Shown: one piece after another, positions 51,977 to 59,004 of the stretch | Layout of the letters: each line of letters begins with the position of its first letter | Numbering within the stretch: the stretch's first letter is position 1 | Assembly (NCBI RefSeq): GCF_003732705.1 | Contig: NZ_MOBR01000016.1 | Location: 1 to 64,000, forward strand | Source: Pseudomonas frederiksbergensis | GTDB lineage: Bacteria; Pseudomonadota; Gammaproteobacteria; Pseudomonadales; Pseudomonadaceae | Reading direction: 5' to 3' | Length of the DNA stretch: 64,000 nt | Notes under the pieces: generated by a model | What the model saw: only the letters and a program-made list of their open reading frames with translations | Database searches by the model: none | Told to the model about the DNA's origin: nothing | Position numbers and translations under genes: made by a program

Positions 51977-53414
51977 AGCCACCTCCGGCGTTTTGTCGCG
52001 ATGGGAGGTTTTTAAAGGCTGCCAGGGCGCGCTCGCGAGACTTGCTCAGATTGACGATTGGCGACGGATAATCTGTAACGCCGAACAATCCGCTGAGGTT
52101 GGCGGGGTTGTGCACTTCTTTTTTATTCAGCCCGGCCAGTTCCGGCAGCCAGTGCTTGATAAACACCCCTTCGGCGTCGAATTTTTCCGACTGGCTCAGC
52201 GGGTTGAAAATGCGGAAGTAGGGCGCCGAGTCGGTGCCGGTGGAGGAGCTCCACTGCCAGCCGCCGTTATTCGCGGCTAGATCGCCGTCGATCAGGTGAC
52301 GCATGAAAAAGCGCTCGCCTTCACGCCAGTCGATCAGCAGATTCTTGGTCAGGAACATCGCCACCACCATGCGCAGGCGGTTGTGCATCCAGCCGGTTTC
52401 CAACAGTTGGCGCATCGCCGCGTCGATGATCGGCAGGCCGGTGCGGGCTTCTTGCCACGCGGCGAGTTCATCCGGCGCATCGCGCCAGGCCAGGGCTTCG
52501 GTTTCCGGGCGAAAGGCGCGATGGCGGGAAACCCTTGGGTAGCCCACCAGGATGTGTTTGTAGAACTCGCGCCACAGCAATTCGTTGATCCAGGTGACGG
52601 CGCCCACCTTGCCGCTGTCGAACTCGCCCTGATTGCTTTGCAGTGCGGCGTGTAAACACTGGCGTGGGGAAATCACCCCGGCCGCCAGGTAGGCCGAAAG
52701 CTGACTGGTGCCAGGCTTGGCCGGGTAGTCGCGCTCGCTCTGGTAGTAATCGATTTGCGCATCGGCAAAGGTATCGAGACGGCGCCGGGCTTCGGCTTCA
52801 CCGGCAGGCCAGAGGGCGCGCAGGCTGTCACTGGGGGTTTCGAAACCGTCGACACGGGAAGGGATTTCATCGCTGTCGATGTGCAACGGCGCTTGAACGC
52901 CTGGGGCGACCACCCGACTTGGCAGTGAGCGGCGCAAACGGTCGTAGCAGACTTTGCGGAACTGGCTGAACACCTGGAAGTACGTGCCGGTCTTGGTCAG
53001 CACGGTGCCCGGCGAGAACAACAGTTGATCGAGGTAACTGTGAAAGTCGATGCCCTCGGCCTTCAACGCTTGGGCCACTGCTGCGTCACGGCGACTTTCA
53101 TGGATGCCGTATTCCTCGTTGACGTGCACGGCGTCGATCTTCAGCTGGCGACACAGATCCAGCACAACCTTCGGCGCTGCGTCCCAGCGCGACGCTGTGC
53201 GAATCAGCAGGGGAATGTTGAGCTTACCCAGCGCCAGGCTTAATTCGCCCAGGTTGCGCAGCCAGAAATCCACTTTGCACGGCGCGTCGTCATGTTCCAG
53301 CCATTGCTCCGGGCTCAACAGATACACCGCCACGCTCGGGCCTCGGGCAGCGGCGGCCGAGAGGGCGGTGTTGTCCTGTAGGCGCAAGTCGCTGCGCAAC
53401 CAGATCAATTGCAT
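51969..53414 (-). CDS. phrB: deoxyribodipyrimidine photolyase (class I CPD photolyase)
   Basis: A 481 aa flavoenzyme that splits UV-induced pyrimidine dimers using light. The N-terminal antenna domain begins MQLIWLRSDLRLQDNTAL. The FAD-binding C-terminal half has TGLPIIDAAMRQLLETGWMH (near 325) and DLAANNGGWQWSSSTGTD (near 380), with the conserved tryptophans. ATG 53414 begins the conserved start; ATG 53435, which overlaps the merR stop as TAATG, would add seven residues and is also possible. Confidence 0.95.
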   Translation of the reverse strand: MQLIWLRSDLRLQDNTALSAAAARGPSVAVYLLSPEQWLEHDDAPCKVDFWLRNLGELSLALGKLNIPLLIRTASRWDAAPKVVLDLCRQLKIDAVHVNEEYGIHESRRDAAVAQALKAEGIDFHSYLDQLLFSPGTVLTKTGTYFQVFSQFRKVCYDRLRRSLPSRVVAPGVQAPLHIDSDEIPSRVDGFETPSDSLRALWPAGEAEARRRLDTFADAQIDYYQSERDYPAKPGTSQLSAYLAAGVISPRQCLHAALQSNQGEFDSGKVGAVTWINELLWREFYKHILVGYPRVSRHRAFRPETEALAWRDAPDELAAWQEARTGLPIIDAAMRQLLETGWMHNRLRMVVAMFLTKNLLIDWREGERFFMRHLIDGDLAANNGGWQWSSSTGTDSAPYFRIFNPLSQSEKFDAEGVFIKHWLPELAGLNKKEVHNPANLSGLFGVTDYPSPIVNLSKSRERALAAFKNLPSRQNAGGGYE

Positions 53415-53434
53415 GGTGGTTCCCGTGTTCGACA

Positions 53435-54376
53435 TTAAATTAGCCCACGCTGAACAAGATCCTGATGGGCCGCCAAGGGATCTTCGGCCAGGAACAAATC
53501 AGCGATTTCAGTGGTTTTTACGGACAACTCGGCGTGGTGGATGCATACCGTTGGTCCGACAATCATTTTTGGGCAACTGACGCCATTCAAAAGTTTCGGC
53601 AACTGCGCAAGGTTCATGGCTTTGCTGGAATACAGCAGTACGCCGCGGGCTTGCAGGTGTTCGACCGCCAGCGCGAGTTCCCCGGCCGGCAGTGGCCAAT
53701 CGAAAACTTCCACCGGGCAATCGGTGCTGCTGATCAGCCAAGCGGTGATCCACAGGTGAGGTTCCAAGGGCAAATCCGAGTGGTTGATCAACAGCAGCGG
53801 TGCGGCACGTAATTGCCGATTGTTATGGTAGATGCGCGCGCCAAATTTGCTGCGTAACCACGAATAAAAGAACACGCGCTCCATCTGCGCGCCGAACTGG
53901 CCTTGCCAGCGTTGTTCCAGTTCGGTCAATAACGGCATCAGCAGTTGTTCGCACAAGGTCCGTGGCGGATACAGCGCCATGGCTTGATTGACGCTGTCAT
54001 CAAGAGCGCGTTCGGCCAGTTGAGTGACGGCTTGCAGCAGTGTGTTACGCAGTAATTGCCAGTCGTTTTCGACGGACTCGGTAAAAGCTTGCGGGGTGTC
54101 GAGCAGTTGCTTGACCTGGCTGACGGCAACACCCCGATTGAGCCAGGTGAGAATCGTCAGAATTCGTTGCACGTGTTCAGCCGAAAACAACCGATGCCCC
54201 TTGGGCGTGCGTTGCGGCACGATCAGGCCATAGCGCCGTTCCCAGGCGCGCAGGGTGATGGCGTTGACCCCGGTCTGGCGCGCGACTTCACGAATCGGCA
54301 GCCAGCCTTCGTCCAGGGCTTTCTTGAAGTCGGCGCCGAGGTCTTCGCTGGCACTGGTGTCGGGTGTGCTGTTCAT
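53435..54376 (-). CDS. MerR-family regulator of the class II LitR type
   Basis: A 313 aa regulator with a MerR winged HTH (about 25-95; LPIREVARQTGVNAITLRAW) and a C-terminal domain in the position of the B12-binding module of CarH/LitR. The cobalamin motifs are missing: the E-H pair is E166-R167 in GAQMERVFFYSW, and no DxHxxG is seen. Such B12-less proteins (class II LitR, PplR in P. putida) act as repressors relieved by blue light, probably through a separate LOV photoreceptor. It lies between the DUF523 gene and phrB and probably binds the TGTACA operators upstream. Confidence 0.85.
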   Translation of the reverse strand: MNSTPDTSASEDLGADFKKALDEGWLPIREVARQTGVNAITLRAWERRYGLIVPQRTPKGHRLFSAEHVQRILTILTWLNRGVAVSQVKQLLDTPQAFTESVENDWQLLRNTLLQAVTQLAERALDDSVNQAMALYPPRTLCEQLLMPLLTELEQRWQGQFGAQMERVFFYSWLRSKFGARIYHNNRQLRAAPLLLINHSDLPLEPHLWITAWLISSTDCPVEVFDWPLPAGELALAVEHLQARGVLLYSSKAMNLAQLPKLLNGVSCPKMIVGPTVCIHHAELSVKTTEIADLFLAEDPLAAHQDLVQRGLI

Positions 54377-55336
54377 TTAGATCGCATTTCGCAGGCTGAG
54401 GTTTTCCGGGTGCGGTTGCAGGTAAACCTGTTGCGCGATGTACGGATCCGGGTGTTGGCGCAAGTAATGCTTGAGCAGCGTCAACGGCACCACCAGCGGC
54501 ACGATGCCGTGGCGGTATTGGCCGATGACGCGTTGCATTTCCTGTTTATCTTCAGCGCTGATGGCTTGCTTGAGGTAACCACTGATGTGCTGCAGGACAT
54601 TGGTGTGGGTGCGGCGGGTGGCGCATTTTTTCAGCGCCTCCATCAGCTCACTGAAATAGCGCGGGCCGAGTTCAGCAGGGTCGGTCTGGCCCATGTTGCC
54701 CAGCAGGTTGCCCAGGGTTTTGTATTGCACCGGGTTGTGGGCCATCAGCAGGTATTTGTAGCGCGAGTGAAAATCCATGAGGCCACGACGGCTCAGGCCT
54801 TCCTGTAGCAATTGTTGCCAGGCGCTGTAGGCGAATACCCGCGTGAGGAAGTTTTCTCGCAACACCGGGTCATTGAGGCGACCGTCTTCTTCCACCGGCA
54901 AGTCCGGGTGTTGTTCGCAGAAAGCCTGGGCATAGATACCGCGCCCACCGCCATCCACCGGGGCGCCGTTGACGTGGTAGACCTTGACCCGCAACAGCCC
55001 GCAGGACGGCGATTTCTGCATGAAGATATAACCGCAGATATCGCGCAGTTCCGCGGCCATTTTCTGACCGTACTCGGCGAGCGGTTGGGTGACGTTGATG
55101 TCGCGGTTGACCGTGCCGACGGCTTCGGGATGCTCGGCATCGCCCACCAGGCGAATCGGTTCGCGAGGAATGCCGAGACCGATAGCAACTTCCGGGCACA
55201 CCGGGACGAAATCGAAATAGTCAGTGAGAGTGCGACTGCACAGCCGCGATTCCTTGTGCCCGCCATTGAAGCGCACTTCGGCACCCATCAGGCAGGCGCT
55301 GATCGCGATTTTCGGTTTGGCGGGGGCGATGGGCAT
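54377..55336 (-). CDS. DUF523/DUF1722 two-domain protein (YbgA-like C-terminus)
   Basis: A 319 aa protein. The N-terminal DUF523 domain (about 8-155) has ISACLMGAEVRFNGGHK, CPEV and MQKSPSCGLLRVKVY, with several conserved cysteines. The C-terminal DUF1722 domain (about 190-310) resembles E. coli YbgA, itself a neighbour of phr. AGGTGCTCCA precedes ATG 55336. First gene of the light-type operon; function unknown, with the Cys set suggesting metal or Fe-S binding. Confidence 0.88.
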   Translation of the reverse strand: MPIAPAKPKIAISACLMGAEVRFNGGHKESRLCSRTLTDYFDFVPVCPEVAIGLGIPREPIRLVGDAEHPEAVGTVNRDINVTQPLAEYGQKMAAELRDICGYIFMQKSPSCGLLRVKVYHVNGAPVDGGGRGIYAQAFCEQHPDLPVEEDGRLNDPVLRENFLTRVFAYSAWQQLLQEGLSRRGLMDFHSRYKYLLMAHNPVQYKTLGNLLGNMGQTDPAELGPRYFSELMEALKKCATRRTHTNVLQHISGYLKQAISAEDKQEMQRVIGQYRHGIVPLVVPLTLLKHYLRQHPDPYIAQQVYLQPHPENLSLRNAI

Positions 55337-55358
55337 TGGAGCACCTCGAATCTAAACC

Positions 55359-55433
55359 TGTACAGAGTGTTGGATCTGTACAACATAATCTTCATCATAG
55401 ATTCGAAGCTGTACAAGTCAAATTATTTGTATA
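55359..55433 (-). promoter_or_regulatory. promoter with two TGTACA-N12-TGTACA operators (photolyase operon)
   Basis: On the minus strand, -35 TTGACT (55416-55421) and -10 TATGAT (55394-55399) are separated by 16 bp. Operator A (55410-55433) is TATACA-N12-TGTACA and covers the -35. Operator B (55359-55382) is TGTACA-N12-TGTACA and covers the predicted start region. Both match the consensus T(G/A)TACA-N12-TGTACA that I recall for P. putida class II LitR. The layout fits repression by two bound dimers. Confidence 0.8.
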
Positions 55434-55457
55434 GGTTTTTGTCGAGGCGCTAGAGAG

Positions 55458-55552
55458 CCCTGTGGGAGCGAGCTTGCTCGCGATTGCAATCTGACTGACA
55501 TGCAGATGTTGAATGTAGAACCGCTATCGCGAGCAAGCTCGCTCCCACAGGG
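55458..55552. repeat. REP inverted pair with conserved loop
   Basis: CCCTGTGGGAGCGAGCTTGC and its complement GCAAGCTCGCTCCCACAGGG flank a loop with CTGACTGACATG..AGATGTTGAATGTAG, similar to the loop at 46508-46597. It lies between the Trp-rich gene end and promoter 55359-55433. Confidence 0.9.
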
Positions 55553-55553
55553 T

Positions 55554-55769
55554 TTACTTCCAGCCCATCAACCAAGTGCTGTCGTTCTGCAAGACCTGCC
55601 AATCGAGCCGCTCACTACGCTTCGTCAACACCGCCTGCAATTCAACTTCCAGCACCGTGCCGTCCTCATCCCGGAACAATTCGGTCACCAGAAAATGTTT
55701 TTCGCGGTTTTGCGGTTGGGCTGCTGTCCATTTCGACAGCAGCAATTTACCCGGATTGATACGGTTCAC
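55554..55769 (-). CDS. TIGR02450 family tryptophan-rich protein
   Basis: A 71 aa protein starting at GTG 55769, whose GTGA overlaps the stop of the flavoprotein gene. The body NRINPGKLLLSKWTAAQPQN, then REKHFLVTELFRDEDG and WLMGWK, matches the small Trp-rich family (TIGR02450), often found near photolyase genes. No ATG exists in the conserved part, so GTG is the only sensible start. Function unknown. Confidence 0.85.
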   Translation of the reverse strand: MNRINPGKLLLSKWTAAQPQNREKHFLVTELFRDEDGTVLEVELQAVLTKRSERLDWQVLQNDSTWLMGWK

Positions 55770-56752
55770 TGCAGGTGCGCGTGCAAGCGGCGGGCGGCTT
55801 CCTGGCCGCTGAGCCAGGCGCCTTCGACACGACCGGACAGACACCAGTCGCCGCACACATAAAGGCCCAGGTCAGCATCGGCCAACACGCCCCATTCATG
55901 ACTACTGGCGGGGCGGGCATAGAGCCAGCGGTGGGCGAGGCTGAACGTCGGTGCGGGCATCGCGCTGTGCAACAGCTCGGCGAAAGCACCGTGTAATTGC
56001 TCGATCACGGCTTCCTTGGACAGATCGATATGTTGCCGGCTCCAGGTGCTGGTGGCGTGCAAGACCCACGTGTCCAACGTGTTGTCGCGTCCGGGTTTGC
56101 TGCGGTTGCGGGCCAGCCAGTCGAGCGGACTGTCCTGCACGAAGCAGCCTTCCATGGGCGTATCCAGCGGTGTGTCGAAGGCCAGGGCGATCGCCCAGGT
56201 CGGGTCCATTTTGACTCCGGCAGCGGCGCCCGCGAGTTTCGGAGCGGAGGCCAGCAGCGCGGTCGCCTGAGGCGCCGGCGTGGCAATGACCACATGGCTG
56301 AACGGGCCGTGAGTGAAGCCTTCGGCGTCCTGCAGATGCCAGTGTTCTTCACCCCGATAGACCTCGGTGATCCGGCAGGCAAAATGCACTTCCAGGTCCC
56401 CGAGCAGCGCGCGGGTAATGGCGCTCATGCGCGGCGTGCCGACCCAACGGGTTTGCTCATCCGGCGACAGGTTGAGCTGGCCGCCCTGGAACGTATAGAG
56501 CAGCGGCGTCCATTCGGCGACCCAGCCATTGGCTTGCCAACGCTGCACTTCGGTGACGAAGCGCCGGTCACGTGCCGTGAAATACTGCGCTCCCATGTCC
56601 AGAGCACCGGCGTCACTGCGCTTGCTCGACATGCGTCCGCCGCTGCCACGGCTTTTATCGAAAAGTTGAACAACATGCCCGGCCTCCGTCAGGGCCTGGG
56701 CGGCTGAGAGTCCGGCGATGCCGGTGCCGATGATTGCGATAGGTACAGTCAT
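55766..56752 (-). CDS. renalase-like FAD-dependent oxidoreductase
   Basis: A 328 aa flavoprotein (COG3380 type). Dinucleotide loop IAIIGTGIAGLSAAQAL (about 5-21), FDKSRGSGGRMSSKR (about 31-45) and C-terminal FAD contact DLGLYVCGDWCLSGRVEGAW (about 289-308). ATG 56752 has GAGG upstream and starts the loop directly; the longer frame crosses the operator region. The substrate is unknown; relatives oxidise dihydronicotinamide isomers. It is driven by its own TGTACA promoter. Confidence 0.87.
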   Translation of the reverse strand: MTVPIAIIGTGIAGLSAAQALTEAGHVVQLFDKSRGSGGRMSSKRSDAGALDMGAQYFTARDRRFVTEVQRWQANGWVAEWTPLLYTFQGGQLNLSPDEQTRWVGTPRMSAITRALLGDLEVHFACRITEVYRGEEHWHLQDAEGFTHGPFSHVVIATPAPQATALLASAPKLAGAAAGVKMDPTWAIALAFDTPLDTPMEGCFVQDSPLDWLARNRSKPGRDNTLDTWVLHATSTWSRQHIDLSKEAVIEQLHGAFAELLHSAMPAPTFSLAHRWLYARPASSHEWGVLADADLGLYVCGDWCLSGRVEGAWLSGQEAARRLHAHLQ

Positions 56753-56772
56753 AGGGGCCTCGTTTACCTTTC

Positions 56773-56823
56773 TGTACAGACTACGCCGTGGATTAAACCT
56801 GTACAATATTGTTTTTTGGTATA
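56773..56823 (-). promoter_or_regulatory. promoter with TGTACA operator and half-site (flavoprotein / TIGR01777 divergent region)
   Basis: On the minus strand, -35 TTGTAC (56801-56806) and -10 TAGTCT (56778-56783) have a 17 bp spacer. An operator TATACC-N12-TGTACA (56800-56823, one mismatch) covers the -35, and a TGTACA half-site (56773-56778) touches the -10. The arrangement repeats that of the promoter at 55359-55433. Plus-strand genes start at 56949 and could be affected too. Confidence 0.68.
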
Positions 56824-56948
56824 ACTTTTAGCGTTCTCGTTCTGACAGCTTGGCCTATTGTTAAACACAGACCCTGCCCGATACCAAAGATCCCTGCTTA
56901 TAAAAATAGACTAGTGATCACGGTAAAACGCCACGCGAGGAAGAAGTC

Positions 56949-57851
56949 ATGCACATATTGCTGACCGGCGGTACTGGTTTGATAGGACGTCAGCTCTGCC
57001 ATCACTGGTTGAGTCAGGGTCATCGCCTCACGGTCTGGAGTCGCACGCCGGCAAAAGTCGCGAAAATCTGTGGCGCTCAGGTGCGTGGCATTGCCCGTCT
57101 CGACGACCTCGGCCAGGAACCGGTCGATGCCATTATCAACCTGGCGGGCGCACCGATTGGTGATCGTCTGTGGACTCACCGGCGCAAGACGCTGCTCTGG
57201 AGCAGCCGCATCGGCCTGACCGAAACCCTGCTGGCCTGGCTTGAAACCCGTGAGCAAAAACCTCAATTGCTGATCTCCGGTTCTGCGGTCGGTTGGTATG
57301 GCGACGGTGGCGAGCGTGAGTTGACTGAAGAGTCGCCGCCCGTGATCGATGATTTCGCCAGTCAGTTGTGCATCGCCTGGGAAGAAACCGCCCAGCGCGC
57401 CGAGGCCTTGGGCATTCGGGTGATTCTGGTGCGCACCGGGTTGGTCGTGTCCGCCGAGGGCGGCTTTTTGTCGCGGCTGTTGCTGCCGTTCAAACTCGGG
57501 CTGGGCGGGCCGATCGGCAACGGTCGGCAGTGGATGCCGTGGATTCATATCAAGGACCAAATCGCCCTGATTGATTTTCTTCTGCATCGCATTGACGCCA
57601 GCGGTCCATATAATGCCTGCGCGCCGAAACCGGTGCGTAATCGCGAATTTGCCAAGACGTTGGGCAGTGTGTTGCACCGCCCGGCGTTCATGCCCATGCC
57701 GGCCCTGGCGTTGAAGGTGGGTCTGGGCGAAATGTCGTTGCTGTTGCTGGGCGGGCAGAAAGCCGTGCCGGCGCGTCTGCTGGCAGCGGGTTTCACTTTC
57801 CAGTTCACTGATTTACGTGCGGCGTTGGACGACGTGTCCAGCCGCCTCTGA
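56949..57851 (+). CDS. TIGR01777 family epimerase-like protein (YfcH type)
   Basis: A 300 aa NAD(P)-binding protein of the SDR-extended group. The opening ILLTGGTGLIGRQLCHHW is the Rossmann loop. SGSAVGWYGDGGERELTEES and AWEETAQRAEALGIRVILVRTG are TIGR01777 marks; DUF1731 forms the C-terminus. AGGAAGAAGTC precedes the ATG. The substrate is unknown. It lies 13 bp before hemH and is probably co-transcribed. Confidence 0.9.
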   Translation: MHILLTGGTGLIGRQLCHHWLSQGHRLTVWSRTPAKVAKICGAQVRGIARLDDLGQEPVDAIINLAGAPIGDRLWTHRRKTLLWSSRIGLTETLLAWLETREQKPQLLISGSAVGWYGDGGERELTEESPPVIDDFASQLCIAWEETAQRAEALGIRVILVRTGLVVSAEGGFLSRLLLPFKLGLGGPIGNGRQWMPWIHIKDQIALIDFLLHRIDASGPYNACAPKPVRNREFAKTLGSVLHRPAFMPMPALALKVGLGEMSLLLLGGQKAVPARLLAAGFTFQFTDLRAALDDVSSRL

Positions 57852-57864
57852 AATAGGACGTTGC

Positions 57865-58890
57865 ATGACCGATCACGCGTTGCTTCTGGTCAACCTGGGC
57901 TCGCCGGCCTCCACTTCGGTGGCGGATGTGCGCAGCTACCTCAATCAATTTCTGATGGACCCGTATGTGATCGACCTGCCATGGCCGGTGCGACGCTTGC
58001 TGGTGTCGCTGATTCTGTTCAAGCGCCCGGAACAGTCGGCCCACGCCTATGCCTCGATCTGGTGGGAGGAGGGCTCGCCACTGGTGGTGCTCAGCCGTCG
58101 CCTGCAACAGGCCATGACCACCCAGTGGACCCACGGCCCCGTCGAACTGGCGATGCGTTATGGCGAGCCGTCGATTGAATCGAAATTGCTGCAGCTGGTT
58201 GCTCAGGGCCACAAGCGCATCACCCTCGCGCCACTTTATCCACAGTTCGCCGACAGCACCGTGACCACGGTGATCGAGGAAGCCAAACGGGTGGTGCGCG
58301 AGAAGAAACTCAATGTGCAGTTATCGATTCTCCAGCCGTTTTACGATCAGCCGGAATACCTCGATGCGCTGGTCGCCAGTGCCAAGCCTTATCTGGCGCA
58401 GGATTACGATCACCTGCTGCTGAGCTTTCACGGTTTGCCCGAGCGGCACCTGACTAAGCTCGACCCGACCGGCCAGCATTGCTTCAAGAATGAAGACTGC
58501 TGCAAGAACGCTTCGCCGGCGGTATTGGCGACTTGCTACCGCGCCCAGTGCCTGCGCACGGCGGCCGAATTTGCCAAGCGCATGGGCCTGCCGGATGGCA
58601 AGTGGTCGGTGTCGTTCCAGTCGCGATTGGGTCGGGCCAAGTGGATCGAACCCTACACCGAAGCACGCCTCGATGAGTTGGGCAAAAGTGGCGCGAAGAA
58701 AATTCTGGTGATGTGCCCGGCGTTCGTCGCCGATTGCATCGAGACCCTGGAAGAGATCGGTGATCGCGGGTTGGAGCAGTTCCGCGAAGCAGGGGGGGAG
58801 GAGTTGGTGCTGGTGCCGTGCCTTAACGATGATCCGCGGTGGGCGAAGGCGTTGAGTGCTTTATGCGAGAGAGCGCCGTTGGCGCTGTAA
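57865..58890 (+). CDS. hemH: ferrochelatase
   Basis: A 341 aa enzyme inserting Fe2+ into protoporphyrin IX. LLLVNLGSPASTSVADVRSY at the N-terminus and the catalytic His189 in LLLSFHGLPERHL are standard. Five cysteines follow (206, 212, 213, 224, 229) in GQHCFKNEDCC and ATCYRAQC. Several bacterial ferrochelatases bind a [2Fe-2S] cluster, and this group could provide the ligands, but that is inference. ATG 57865 gives the family start (MTDHALLLVNLG). It lies near the light-type promoters, fitting control of phototoxic porphyrin. Confidence 0.95.
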   Translation: MTDHALLLVNLGSPASTSVADVRSYLNQFLMDPYVIDLPWPVRRLLVSLILFKRPEQSAHAYASIWWEEGSPLVVLSRRLQQAMTTQWTHGPVELAMRYGEPSIESKLLQLVAQGHKRITLAPLYPQFADSTVTTVIEEAKRVVREKKLNVQLSILQPFYDQPEYLDALVASAKPYLAQDYDHLLLSFHGLPERHLTKLDPTGQHCFKNEDCCKNASPAVLATCYRAQCLRTAAEFAKRMGLPDGKWSVSFQSRLGRAKWIEPYTEARLDELGKSGAKKILVMCPAFVADCIETLEEIGDRGLEQFREAGGEELVLVPCLNDDPRWAKALSALCERAPLAL

Positions 58891-58997
58891 TGATCGTTCC
58901 CACGCTCTGCGTGGGAATGCAGCCCGGGACGCTCTGCGTCCCATTGGAACGCGGAGCGTCCCTTGAGGCATTCCCACGCAGAGCGTGGGAACGATCA
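58891..58997. repeat. long palindromic repeat (TTCCCACGCTCTGCGTGGGAA type)
   Basis: About 107 bp form one large imperfect palindrome. The outer arms are TGATCGTTCCCACGCTCTGC and GCAGAGCGTGGGAACGATCA, each with its own small hairpin, and the inner arms are GGGACGCTCTGCGTCCC and GGAGCGTCCC. This is a different pseudomonad repeat from REP. It sits between convergent hemH and uraA and may act as terminator. Confidence 0.88.
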
Positions 58998-59004
58998 GAA
59001 GCGG

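Noticed and set aside
53435..54376. B12-dependent CarH photoreceptor
   Set aside because: Cobalamin-binding residues (Glu-His pair, DxHxxG) are not present.
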